NCBI RefSeq assembly: GCF_024623455.1
Contig: NZ_JANIPJ010000003.1
Span: 310,001 to 374,000 of the forward strand
From: Paenibacillus soyae
Lineage (GTDB): Bacteria > Bacillota > Bacilli > Paenibacillales > Paenibacillaceae
Direction: 5' to 3'
Length of the DNA: 64,000 nucleotides
Positions 20,690-27,671 of this stretch are shown piece by piece. Each line of letters starts with the position of its first letter. Within the stretch, counting starts at the first letter, position 1. The translations under genes and the position numbers were made by a program. The notes beneath the pieces are model-generated. The model saw only the letters and a program-made list of their open reading frames with translations, searched no databases and had not been told where the DNA came from.

Positions 20690-20718
20690 AACCTCGGTCA
20701 TAAGTCCCCCGAGGTTAT
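20690..20718 (-). terminator. Rho-independent terminator
   Basis: The stem AACCTCGG...CCGAGGTT is followed on the minus strand by TTTTATTTTTG. It lies downstream of the two membrane-protein genes that end at 20772, and separates them from the GH101 promoter. Confidence 0.8.
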
Positions 20719-20771
20719 TAAGTCATTATTCGATTATTCTTTCAAACCGAAGCTTATATGTTTCGTTGGTG

Positions 20772-21257
20772 TTATTTCGCGTTCTCATATTCCTGATGAA
20801 CCGTTCGGAAGAAAAAAACGCAGATTACCCGAGTTGTTAGAAGAGTAATCAATAACGATCCCCAAGTCCAAAACCAATTCCATCTGACATAAAGAATTAG
20901 ATTCGTATACCGTTCGAGCAACACCTCGGTAATCGTTAATACGGAGCAGAAGAGCATATAGTAGCCTATCTGCCATAGCCGGCTGCGATGCGCAGGATAA
21001 TACACATTGAATATGGCGCACACCATGGGGAAGGCGAGAAACTCATAAACAAAACTGGTTCGATTGACCTTGGCGAATTCGCGAAACGGATAGGTTATAG
21101 CCCCGGACTGAACGACAACGTGCCCAAGAATCATGGTAATAAACTGTTTCACAAAAAAAGCGACCATTGCTAATCGAATTTTTTCTCTGGGGATGACCAG
21201 CACCAATAACAAGGAAATAACCAGAACGCCAACAAGAATGCTACGCTCCAAAATCAT
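20772..21257 (-). CDS. Small multi-pass membrane protein, CBO0543-like
   Basis: This 161-residue protein has about five hydrophobic helices. It resembles the small Bacillota membrane proteins annotated as the CBO0543 family, whose function is unknown. The start at 21257 was chosen because its ATG overlaps the TGA of the preceding gene (ATGA), a coupling arrangement, with GGGAGA upstream. Motifs such as ITYPFREF recur in its neighbour (VSFPIREF), so the two genes are probably tandem duplicates. No catalytic motif is visible. Confidence 0.8.
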   Translation of the reverse strand: MILERSILVGVLVISLLLVLVIPREKIRLAMVAFFVKQFITMILGHVVVQSGAITYPFREFAKVNRTSFVYEFLAFPMVCAIFNVYYPAHRSRLWQIGYYMLFCSVLTITEVLLERYTNLILYVRWNWFWTWGSLLITLLTTRVICVFFFRTVHQEYENAK

Positions 21258-21745
21258 ACGGTCTCCCGACCCCTTCGCAATATAGACGATTTGTGGAAAA
21301 ACCACCGGACAATCGCAATCGTGATAACTAGCTCCACGCTAAATACGATCTCTGCGACCAACCAGTAGTAGCTCTTGTGATCCTGCAGATTGCTAAAGCG
21401 GGAAATGGCGATTTCCACCAAAGTCATGACGCTCGCCCATAATAACAAGGATAAAGTCCGGATCGGCAGAGACTTTCTGGGCTCATAAATGACGTAAATC
21501 GCGCAGCAAAGAGGCATTAAAAAAATCATCAGCGTAATACTCATATCTGAAGCTCCCGGAAATTCCCGGATTGGAAACGACACCGTGTTAAATTGCAAAA
21601 GCAAAATCTCCGCAAGCCAATCGAGCCCCTGTGCCGTTAAGTAGGCGATGAAAAACGAATGCCGTCTGCCATAAGGTACGCCAAATACGATCACAAGCAA
21701 GCCTAAAAGCCAGATCAGCAAAAGCAGATTTTGTTCAAAACTCAT
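21254..21745 (-). CDS. Small multi-pass membrane protein, CBO0543-like
   Basis: This 163-residue integral membrane protein has about five helices (LLLIWLLGLLVIVFGV at the start). Its architecture, and the motif VSFPIREF followed by a FLMPLCCAIYVIYEP segment, parallel the downstream protein (ITYPFREF, FLAFPMVCAIFNVYYP). The two form a coupled pair. It is divergent from the oxidoreductase gene at 21951. The function is unknown. Confidence 0.8.
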   Translation of the reverse strand: MSFEQNLLLLIWLLGLLVIVFGVPYGRRHSFFIAYLTAQGLDWLAEILLLQFNTVSFPIREFPGASDMSITLMIFLMPLCCAIYVIYEPRKSLPIRTLSLLLWASVMTLVEIAISRFSNLQDHKSYYWLVAEIVFSVELVITIAIVRWFFHKSSILRRGRETV

Positions 21746-21875
21746 CGATTCGCACGACCTCTTCCAAAAGAAGGAAATGTTATGCGCCTTAGTCTACCCG
21801 ATCCAAGGTAAGTAAATTCAGGAGGATCCGGTTATTCAATTTCTTGGAGAGCCAAGCTGCTACCCACCTTTAGGT

Positions 21876-21902
21876 AAGTACCTGAAAATAATGTGCGTAC
21901 TT
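21876..21902 (+). promoter_or_regulatory. Candidate operator upstream of the oxidoreductase gene
   Basis: An inverted repeat AAGTAC...GTACTT (arms 21876-21881 and 21897-21902) lies 49-75 bases before the oxidoreductase start, and the left arm is also part of AGGTAAGTACCT. HxlR-type repressors such as QorR and YodB bind GTAC/TACT-type dyads next to genes like this one. Assignment to the HxlR gene at 22521 is inference. Confidence 0.4.
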
Positions 21903-21950
21903 CAAACTCGGGAAGATTGCCATTATACTCATGAACATAGGAGGGATCAC

Positions 21951-22508
21951 ATGAAAACATTGGTCATTGTAACGCACCCAAACATTGAAACGTCAACGAT
22001 TAATAAACGACTGGTAGAAGAATTAAAGAAGTTTCCGGAAAAGTATACCGTCCATGATTTATACAAAACTTACCCCGACGGAAACATTGATGTAAGGAAC
22101 GAACAGAGGCTGGTAGAGTCGCATGAAAATCTAATTTTGCAGTTCCCGATCTTCTGGTTCAATTGCCCGCCGCTGTTGAAAAAATGGCTTGATGATGTAT
22201 TAACCTACGGCTGGGGCTATGGTTCGGGCAACGGTAACCAAATGAAAAACCGAAAGGTCGCTCTAGCCGTGTCAACCGGGATACGGCAAAAGGAATATCG
22301 TTCTGACGGGAAATACGGGTATTCGTTAGAGCAACTGCTGACACCGTTTGAAACAACGTTCCGCTACTGTCATTCTGACTACCGCTCGTTCTATGCTGTT
22401 TATGGCAAGGAGGGCGACGAAGCGTCATCCGTCGAAGACAATAGACCGACAACCAATGCCTTGGAAGAGAGAGTACATGAATATCTTCGCTTTATCGACA
22501 CTCTGTAG
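21951..22508 (+). CDS. NAD(P)H-dependent oxidoreductase, flavodoxin-like (YwrO/KefF type)
   Basis: This 185-residue protein starts at ATG 21951 directly after AGGAGGGATCAC. It has the flavodoxin-like quinone reductase fold: MKTLVIVTHPN at the N-terminus (phosphate loop), LILQFPIFWFNCPPLLKKW (typical NQO/KefF core) and a TYGWGYGSG loop. Proteins of this group reduce quinones or nitro compounds with FMN and NAD(P)H in the cytosol. The gene is convergent with an HxlR-family regulator, a common pairing for electrophile or disulfide stress. The longer open frame from 21891 lacks a ribosome binding site. Confidence 0.9.
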   Translation: MKTLVIVTHPNIETSTINKRLVEELKKFPEKYTVHDLYKTYPDGNIDVRNEQRLVESHENLILQFPIFWFNCPPLLKKWLDDVLTYGWGYGSGNGNQMKNRKVALAVSTGIRQKEYRSDGKYGYSLEQLLTPFETTFRYCHSDYRSFYAVYGKEGDEASSVEDNRPTTNALEERVHEYLRFIDTL

Positions 22509-22520
22509 GGCATAACCCCT

Positions 22521-22550
22521 TCAGGAGGATGATTCAAGCCTCCTGTTTTT
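22521..22550 (+). terminator. Terminator of the oxidoreductase gene
   Basis: The stem CAGGAGG (22522-22528) / CCTCCTG (22539-22545) is followed by TTTTT. It overlaps the 3' end of the convergent HxlR gene. Confidence 0.8.
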
Positions 22551-22880
22551 CTCTCCCCACTCACACATCAAATGCAATATAGGAATGACCGATTGCCCAA
22601 GTTCCGTTAAGGAATATTCAACTTTCGGGGGAATTTGGGCATAATCCTTGCGCAGAATGAGGCCGTCAGCTTCGAGCTCTTTTAACATAATGCTTAACGT
22701 CTTGTAAGGAATGCCGTTAATTCTCCGCAACATTTCATTGGGGCGTAGAACATGGTGTTCGGCCAGACAATATAGAATGGTCATTTTATACTTGCCGCCA
22801 ATAACGGACAGCGTATAACCGAATCCGGTGTCTTTCTGATTCACGCCATGCGGAACACAGGTCTCACGATTAACTTCCAT
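22521..22880 (-). CDS. HxlR-family transcriptional regulator
   Basis: This 119-residue winged-helix protein starts at ATG 22880, with AGGAAG upstream. The longer frame to 23030 lacks support. The family hallmarks are present in order: SVIGGKYKMTILYCL, LRPNEMLRRINGIPYKTLSIMLKELEADGLI and VEYSLTELGQSVIPIL. It has a Cys close to the N-terminus (RETCVP), where redox-sensing members such as YodB carry their sensor thiol. It probably represses the convergent oxidoreductase gene. Confidence 0.92.
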   Translation of the reverse strand: MEVNRETCVPHGVNQKDTGFGYTLSVIGGKYKMTILYCLAEHHVLRPNEMLRRINGIPYKTLSIMLKELEADGLILRKDYAQIPPKVEYSLTELGQSVIPILHLMCEWGEKNRRLESSS

Positions 22881-23195
22881 AAAGATTACACTTCCTTTCT
22901 TGTGTTTTTTTATAGTAACGCCGGCAGCGGGAAATCGCTGCCGGTCTTTAAATAGAGGCTGCATCTCATGTATGGTACGCTTGATGCTCTTCTTTCCTCG
23001 GGCTCGCGCGCCATTTACATTATATACCACGTGAGATCAACTCTCCAAAGGAAAAGGAACCTTCTCTTCTGAATAAGGTAAGGTTCCTTTGCTTCGCGTC
23101 TCGTATCTAGTGCGTGATAAACAGCACGTCAAGTTGGTTAAGAAAAGGATGATCTGTGCAGACTATTCAAAAATTACCTGAGGAGCGCGCACATA
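22881..23195. other. Intergenic spacer with two hairpins
   Basis: No gene was seen in these 315 bases. CCGGCAGCG (22921-22929) pairs with CGCTGCCGG (22936-22944) in the leader side of the HxlR gene. A second dyad, AAGGAACCTT / AAGGTTCCTT (about 23053-23092), lies in front of the next gene and could terminate leftward transcripts, since TTTTCCTTT follows on that strand. Confidence 0.5.
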
Positions 23196-23819
23196 ATGAG
23201 TTTGGACGAAGGCTTAGAGAAAGTAAGCGAGGCGAATGAACAAATCGTCGAGGCAAACGGAATTGTCGCCGATGTTATTATGAACGCTTTCTTATTTACA
23301 TGGCAATGGTGGTTGGGGGTCGCTTTAATCGTGGTTCCATGGTTTATTTGGTTTGTTATTCGAGACAGACAAAGTACCGGTCGCCTGTTGTCTGCAGGAT
23401 TGTTCGTCATGATTTTCTCCGCCGTTTTGGATACGATAGGAATCGAATCCGGCTTATGGTCATACCCAATCAAAGTAATCCCGTCTCCAACCTTAAGCTT
23501 CTCCTTTCGACTTTCCGTCTTGCCTGTCCTTGCAATGTTATTCATACAAATTAAGCCGCACTTGAATCCATTCGTCAAAGCGGTCGTCTACGGCATTATT
23601 GCCGCTTATGTTGGCCTGCCGTTGCTCACGCTTATTGATATGTATAAGAAGATCAACTGGGCGTACACGTATTCTTTCCTGATCTTGACCGGAATGTATT
23701 TAGCGGCATATGGGCTTTACAATTTGAACAGCTTTGAGAGAGTTCGCTCCGGCCCGGCGAAGGTCCGAACGAACCCGGTGGAATTCGGTTTCTTCCGAAA
23801 CAAACAAAAAGCAAGGTGA
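23196..23819 (+). CDS. Multi-pass membrane protein, CBO0543-like
   Basis: This 207-residue protein has a short charged N-terminus and about five membrane helices. Segments such as FTWQWWLGVALIVVPWFIWF, SAVLDTIGIESGLWSYPIKV and FIQIKPHLNPFVKA are the typical shared core of CBO0543-type proteins of spore formers. GAGGAG precedes the start. It is the third such protein within 3 kb. The function is unknown, and sporulation-linked expression has not been shown here. Confidence 0.82.
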   Translation: MSLDEGLEKVSEANEQIVEANGIVADVIMNAFLFTWQWWLGVALIVVPWFIWFVIRDRQSTGRLLSAGLFVMIFSAVLDTIGIESGLWSYPIKVIPSPTLSFSFRLSVLPVLAMLFIQIKPHLNPFVKAVVYGIIAAYVGLPLLTLIDMYKKINWAYTYSFLILTGMYLAAYGLYNLNSFERVRSGPAKVRTNPVEFGFFRNKQKAR

Positions 23820-23825
23820 CATCCC

Positions 23826-23854
23826 AAGGCGAGGCCCCACCAGGTCCTCGCCTT
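23826..23854 (+). terminator. Hairpin after the CBO0543-like gene
   Basis: AAGGCGAGG (23826-23834) and CCTCGCCTT (23846-23854) form a 9-base stem directly after the stop. The following bases (CTCATG) are not a good U-tract, so termination may be partial. Confidence 0.55.
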
Positions 23855-23952
23855 CTCATGCATACCGCCCTTAAAACAATGGAAATGAAGCAGCTGCCGC
23901 GAATCATTTAACTTGTGGTTTGCCCGCCGAGCATATGGTACACTATTATGGA

Positions 23953-24089
23953 TTGAACACTCCCGCCACCTAAGAGGTGGAGGATTCTTGGGTCGTTGCT
24001 CCTAATGGGGCAAAACTGTAGCGATATTTCCTTTCGAAACATCGTACACCAAGCGATCCCTGTGGTTCCCACAGTTCCTATTTCCTTCA
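23953..24089 (-). ncRNA. Probable omega-RNA (reRNA) scaffold of TnpB
   Basis: The conserved sequence from the tnpB stop to the right end is where omega-RNA scaffolds are encoded in IS200/IS605 elements. Stems CTGTGG/CCACAG (24060-24074) and CCACCT/AGGTGG (23966-23980) are visible. The guide would be the flanking bases just outside 23953 on the minus strand (TCCATAATAGTG...). Assigned from position and structure only. Confidence 0.6.
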
Positions 24090-25178
24090 TTACAAGGCCA
24101 TGGCTTTTATGTTTTGTGCCGCATTCCTGTCTCGGTCATGCACCGTTTGGCAGAAGGAACACTTCCATACCCGAATACTCAAATCCTTCACCTCTACATG
24201 TTTGTTCCCACAGACGTGACAGGTTTGACTCGTTGGCGCAAAAGCCGCTGTCTCCTTGATCGTTCGGCCATACCACCTGGCCTTGTAATGCAGTTGCCGA
24301 CTCATCTCGCCCCAAGAAGCATCTGCTATGTGTTTGGCGAGGTGTCGGTTCTTCATCATACTAGCAATACGTAAGTCCTCGAGACAGATCGTTTGGTTTT
24401 CACGGATCCATTTCGTGGTCTGTTTATGTATCACGTCTAATCGGCTATTTCGAATTATTTCATGGATGAGGGCTACTTTTCTTTTCGCTTTGGACCAGTT
24501 GCTTCCGCCCCGTTTTCTTCTCGAAAGAATGCGTTGCCACTTCGCGAGCAGCCGTTCATATCGCATCGTATATCTTGGATTATCCATGGTGGGCCCTTCC
24601 GAAGGGACAGCTAGCTGCTTGATGCCCACGTCAATGCCAAGCATGCCATCCGTCAAGGGAAGCGGCTGGATGTCCACCTCGCATACCAACGCTACAAACC
24701 ATTTGCCGCTTGGGGCAAGCCGTACAGTAACCGATAGAATCCGGCCTTCGATCTCTCTTGATTTCGCATAGCGCACCCATCCTAGCTTGGGAAGCTGCAA
24801 GTAATCTCCCTTCACGGCAATGTTTCCGTTCGTATACCGTGTCGTATAGCTTTGTACGGTGTGCTTGCGGCTTTTGAAGCGAGGCGGATCATTCTGTTTC
24901 TTGAAGAAGCGTTGAAATCCGTCCGCCAAGTTCCGCACAGCCGACTGCAGTGCAATGCTATCCACTTCTTTCAGCCAAGGCCACTCGCGCTTCATCAAAG
25001 GAAGCTGCGATGCACAGGTGTTATAAGACAAACCCTTGCCCGTAGCCTGATAGGTCTGATTCCATTTTGCTAGGAGATGGTTGAACACAAAGCGGCTGCA
25101 ACCCAATGTTTTGCGCATCTGCATGATTTGTTCTTGACTCGGATAGATGCGAAATTTGAATGCTTTATGATGGAGCAT
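24090..25178 (-). CDS. tnpB: TnpB RNA-guided endonuclease (IS605 OrfB)
   Basis: This 362-residue protein starts at ATG 25178, with AGGTGAT 10 bases upstream. An in-frame ATG at 25190 overlaps that site. The N-terminal KAFKFRIYPS and helix-turn-helix region, the SRFVFNHLLAKWNQTY motif, and a full RuvC nuclease are present: Asp183 in GIDVGIKQLAV, Glu267 in ICLEDLRI, and the DRDRNAAQNI block. A zinc finger (TCHVCGN ... WKCSFC) lies between the last two. All catalytic positions are intact and the length is normal, so it is probably active. TnpB cuts DNA next to a TAM under guidance of the omega-RNA encoded at the element's right end and helps the element persist. Confidence 0.95.
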   Translation of the reverse strand: MLHHKAFKFRIYPSQEQIMQMRKTLGCSRFVFNHLLAKWNQTYQATGKGLSYNTCASQLPLMKREWPWLKEVDSIALQSAVRNLADGFQRFFKKQNDPPRFKSRKHTVQSYTTRYTNGNIAVKGDYLQLPKLGWVRYAKSREIEGRILSVTVRLAPSGKWFVALVCEVDIQPLPLTDGMLGIDVGIKQLAVPSEGPTMDNPRYTMRYERLLAKWQRILSRRKRGGSNWSKAKRKVALIHEIIRNSRLDVIHKQTTKWIRENQTICLEDLRIASMMKNRHLAKHIADASWGEMSRQLHYKARWYGRTIKETAAFAPTSQTCHVCGNKHVEVKDLSIRVWKCSFCQTVHDRDRNAAQNIKAMAL

Positions 25179-25399
25179 CGTCTGATTCATCACCTCGCTA
25201 CAAAAGAGATGGATGTTAACTCGCTTCAATTATAGCACATACGTTCGCCTTTATTCACTAACAAAATTCCCGATTCATCCCCTGCCTACACTCTCACTTC
25301 GTGAGCAAGGTAGCTTAGAGGCAGGGGTATTCTCGGTGTTTTTGATAAATTTGCAGATTATGGTTGATCGTCCATGTTGAATGTATCGGGGGAAACGTA

Positions 25400-25900
25400 G
25401 TGAGATACTATTATTTCTGGGTTGCACTTGTCTTGCTTTTGTTGGACCAGATTACGAAGAAGATCGTCTCTGGCGGCATGGAGGTAGGCGATCAAATTTC
25501 AGTGATCGGCGAGTTTTTCAAAATTCAGCTGTACAAGAACAACGGAGCGGCATTCAGCATGCTGCCCAACCAGCGGTTGTTCTTCATTATCGTTACGACC
25601 GCTGTCGTAATCGGCATCATATGGTACATCCTGAGGAATCGAAATACGGGCCGAGCACTGCAAATGGTAGCGCTCGGATCGATCCTCGGCGGCGCGATTG
25701 GAAACCTCGTTGATCGAGCTCTGTACGGGGAGGTCGTCGACTTTTTCAAACTGACGTTCGGTAACTATATCTTCCCGATCTTCAACATTGCCGACATCGG
25801 AATCTCGATCGGCGCTATCCTCATTCTGCTCGATATGATTCTGGAAGAGAGAAATCAAGGAGCCAAAGCTCCAGGGAACGGAGACATGCAGTTAAACTGA
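25400..25900 (+). CDS. lspA: Lipoprotein signal peptidase (signal peptidase II)
   Basis: This 166-residue protein has four membrane helices and the two catalytic blocks of this aspartic protease: GNLVDRALYGEVVDF and FNIADIGISIG. LLLDQITKK and YKNNGAAFSML are further family signatures. GTG 25400 has GGGGGA 6 bases before it. It cleaves the signal peptide of prolipoproteins after lipid modification. It is outside the usual ileS-lspA-rlu context and sits next to an insertion sequence, so it is probably an accessory copy. The window's lipoproteins are possible substrates, but this is not specific. Confidence 0.93.
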   Translation: MRYYYFWVALVLLLLDQITKKIVSGGMEVGDQISVIGEFFKIQLYKNNGAAFSMLPNQRLFFIIVTTAVVIGIIWYILRNRNTGRALQMVALGSILGGAIGNLVDRALYGEVVDFFKLTFGNYIFPIFNIADIGISIGAILILLDMILEERNQGAKAPGNGDMQLN

Positions 25901-25944
25901 CTTTCGGATGACACTGCTCGACTGACTAAAGGAGTCCCCACTCA

Positions 25945-26565
25945 ATGAATATTTTAATTTTAGGTGCAACTGGACGAGTCGGACATCACATTATTACTTA
26001 TGCTCTTCATGATCGGCATCATGTTACTGTATTGGTGCGGACTCCAGAGAAGATTCAAATCAATGACGGCAATTTATCCGTTATTCAAGGGAATGTTTTA
26101 AACAAAGGGGATATCGCGCGTGTCATGCAAGGGATTGATGTCGTGATTAGCGCACTAAATACGGACGGCACAACCACTTTATCGGAAAGCATGCCTTTCA
26201 TTATGGAGGCAATGGAAAATGAAGGAGTAAAACGGATAATAACGGTAGGAACGGCGGGTATTCTTCAGAGCAGAACCACGCCGAATGTACTGCGTTATCA
26301 ATCCAGCGAATCCAAGCGGAAGTCGACTCATGCCGCAAGAGAACACCATATCGTCTACGAAATGCTTCAACAATCCACCCTCGACTGGACGATTGTCTGC
26401 CCTACGTACTTGCCCGATGGAGAAAAAGTAGGCAAATACCGAATAGAAAAGGACTATTTGCCCGAGGATGGGGTTGAAATATCCGTTCCGGACACAGCAG
26501 AATTCGCATTTAGGCAGATATTCGCTAACGATTATGTAAGAGCACGTGTAGGTATCGCTTACTAA
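25945..26565 (+). CDS. NAD(P)-binding oxidoreductase, NmrA/atypical SDR type
   Basis: This 206-residue Rossmann protein begins MNILILGATGRVGHHI, the GxxGxxG dinucleotide-binding loop. It then has VLVRTPEKI (cofactor specificity), a VVISAL segment and an LDWTIVCPTYLPDG block typical of NAD(P)-binding SDR-like proteins related to BLVRB/YwnB. AAAGGAG lies 10 bases upstream. The substrate is unknown. It follows lspA by 44 bases and may be co-transcribed with it. Confidence 0.88.
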   Translation: MNILILGATGRVGHHIITYALHDRHHVTVLVRTPEKIQINDGNLSVIQGNVLNKGDIARVMQGIDVVISALNTDGTTTLSESMPFIMEAMENEGVKRIITVGTAGILQSRTTPNVLRYQSSESKRKSTHAAREHHIVYEMLQQSTLDWTIVCPTYLPDGEKVGKYRIEKDYLPEDGVEISVPDTAEFAFRQIFANDYVRARVGIAY

Positions 26566-26600
26566 ACTAACGATCTTCCACCGAGAGTCCTTCTAGTTAA

Positions 26601-26628
26601 CGAGGCTACCGATTTTCCGGCAGCCTCG
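26601..26628 (+). terminator. Probable terminator after the NmrA-like gene
   Basis: The stem CGAGGCT (26601-26607) / AGCCTCG (26622-26628) has an inner CCG/CGG pairing and is followed by a T-rich but interrupted stretch (TCGTGGTTGTTT). Confidence 0.5.
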
Positions 26629-26768
26629 TCGTGGTTGTTTAATGGAACTAACGTTACCATTCATCGGTAATCCTAATCGTTACTGTTCACCATGGACCTA
26701 CAGGATAGATCGCCAAGAGCAGTCTGCTCCGTACTCAGGTCCCCCGGCTAAGATTTATTTCATGAGAA

Positions 26769-27671
26769 TCATATAGAATAAATGCCGTTTTCAATCCTCT
26801 GTACGCAGTATTCCGCAAATTTGTAATAATCAAAATCATTGGCAGGTTCATCTTTGGTTAGCCCACTATAAAACATGCCCCAGGCCACTTCGCGAACCAT
26901 GGATACAAATTTCATGTCTTGGAAAATATGAAAGGCATCCTCCTCCAAACGACCGAAGTACATGGTAAGCCATTCACGTTCCTCCGCTTCATTGAACCGG
27001 TTCGAAAACGGGATGAGCGTCAATTCGAAAAAAATATCGCCTATTCCGGACAATTCCCAATCAATTATCTGCAACTGGTCGCCGGTAAAAATCATATTGC
27101 ATAAGAACGAATCGTTGTGACAGAACTTGTTGTTGTACGTTTTATCATCACTTCGCTTATATGCGATTTTCTCGACACGACCTAGAATTTGTTTTAGCTC
27201 TTGAGGTTGCTTAACCTTGAATAGATCCGCTCCCTTTAAATAACCAAAAATCAAATCGTAAGGCGTGCAGGTTCGCTGAGCGATATCCATGCGGTGGATG
27301 CTTTTAAGCCGATCCATAATCATGGTTCTTATCGTCTTGGTTTGCAGATCGTCCTTCTCCAGCATTCGCCCTTCACTATACGTCGTGACAAAAAATCGTT
27401 TCGGGTCATCCGCATAGATAACCTCGGGTGCAATGCCCATTTGACTCGCCTTCCGCATGACCTCAACCTCGGATTGACGAGTAAGGTTCAAATACTCGTT
27501 TTGCTTGCTGTTTAACCGCAGAACATACGAGCGTGGCTCCGTGATCACCTTGAACGTTTGGTTGCTAAACCCGCCGCTAAGAGCCTCATATTGAGTAAAC
27601 TTTCGGTTTAGCTCCGGAACGAGACCAATAATCTCCTCAATCTTCATGTCTTTGAGTTTCCAATCGGACAT
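26769..27671 (-). CDS. Choline/aminoglycoside kinase-like phosphotransferase (LicA type)
   Basis: This protein of about 300 residues has the small-molecule kinase fold: GGFSNQTFKV (nucleotide loop), SYVLRLNSK (ATP-binding Lys region), FCHNDSFLCNMI (catalytic HxDxxxxN) and LQIIDWELSG (metal-binding Asp, choline kinase style WE). It phosphorylates a small hydroxylated substrate, and choline, ethanolamine or a sugar are possible. The start is uncertain. ATG 27671 overlaps the 3' end of the preceding GH32 gene by 35 bases, and ATG 27647 is an alternative. Overlap suggests co-transcription with the fructan locus. Confidence 0.85.
   Translation of the reverse strand: MSDWKLKDMKIEEIIGLVPELNRKFTQYEALSGGFSNQTFKVITEPRSYVLRLNSKQNEYLNLTRQSEVEVMRKASQMGIAPEVIYADDPKRFFVTTYSEGRMLEKDDLQTKTIRTMIMDRLKSIHRMDIAQRTCTPYDLIFGYLKGADLFKVKQPQELKQILGRVEKIAYKRSDDKTYNNKFCHNDSFLCNMIFTGDQLQIIDWELSGIGDIFFELTLIPFSNRFNEAEEREWLTMYFGRLEEDAFHIFQDMKFVSMVREVAWGMFYSGLTKDEPANDFDYYKFAEYCVQRIENGIYSI

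Larger units (their letters stand above)
23953..25344 (-). mobile_element. IS605/IS1341-type insertion sequence carrying only tnpB
   Basis: The element spans about 1.39 kb. The left end (on the minus strand) has a hairpin, arms 25279-25287 and 25319-25327, with an inner stem CTCAC/GTGAG. TTTAT flanks it at 25345-25349, a sequence known as a target/TAM for TnpB elements of bacilli. The right end has a stem CCACCT/AGGTGG (23966-23980) and ends in TTCAA at 23953-23957. No terminal inverted repeat or target duplication is seen, as expected for single-strand transposition. No tnpA (Y1 transposase) is present. The exact left boundary is inferred. Confidence 0.8.

Noticed and set aside
20658-20840. 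Rightward frame of 60 codons
   Set aside because: It spans a clear leftward terminator and the end of a membrane-protein gene, with no ribosome binding site.
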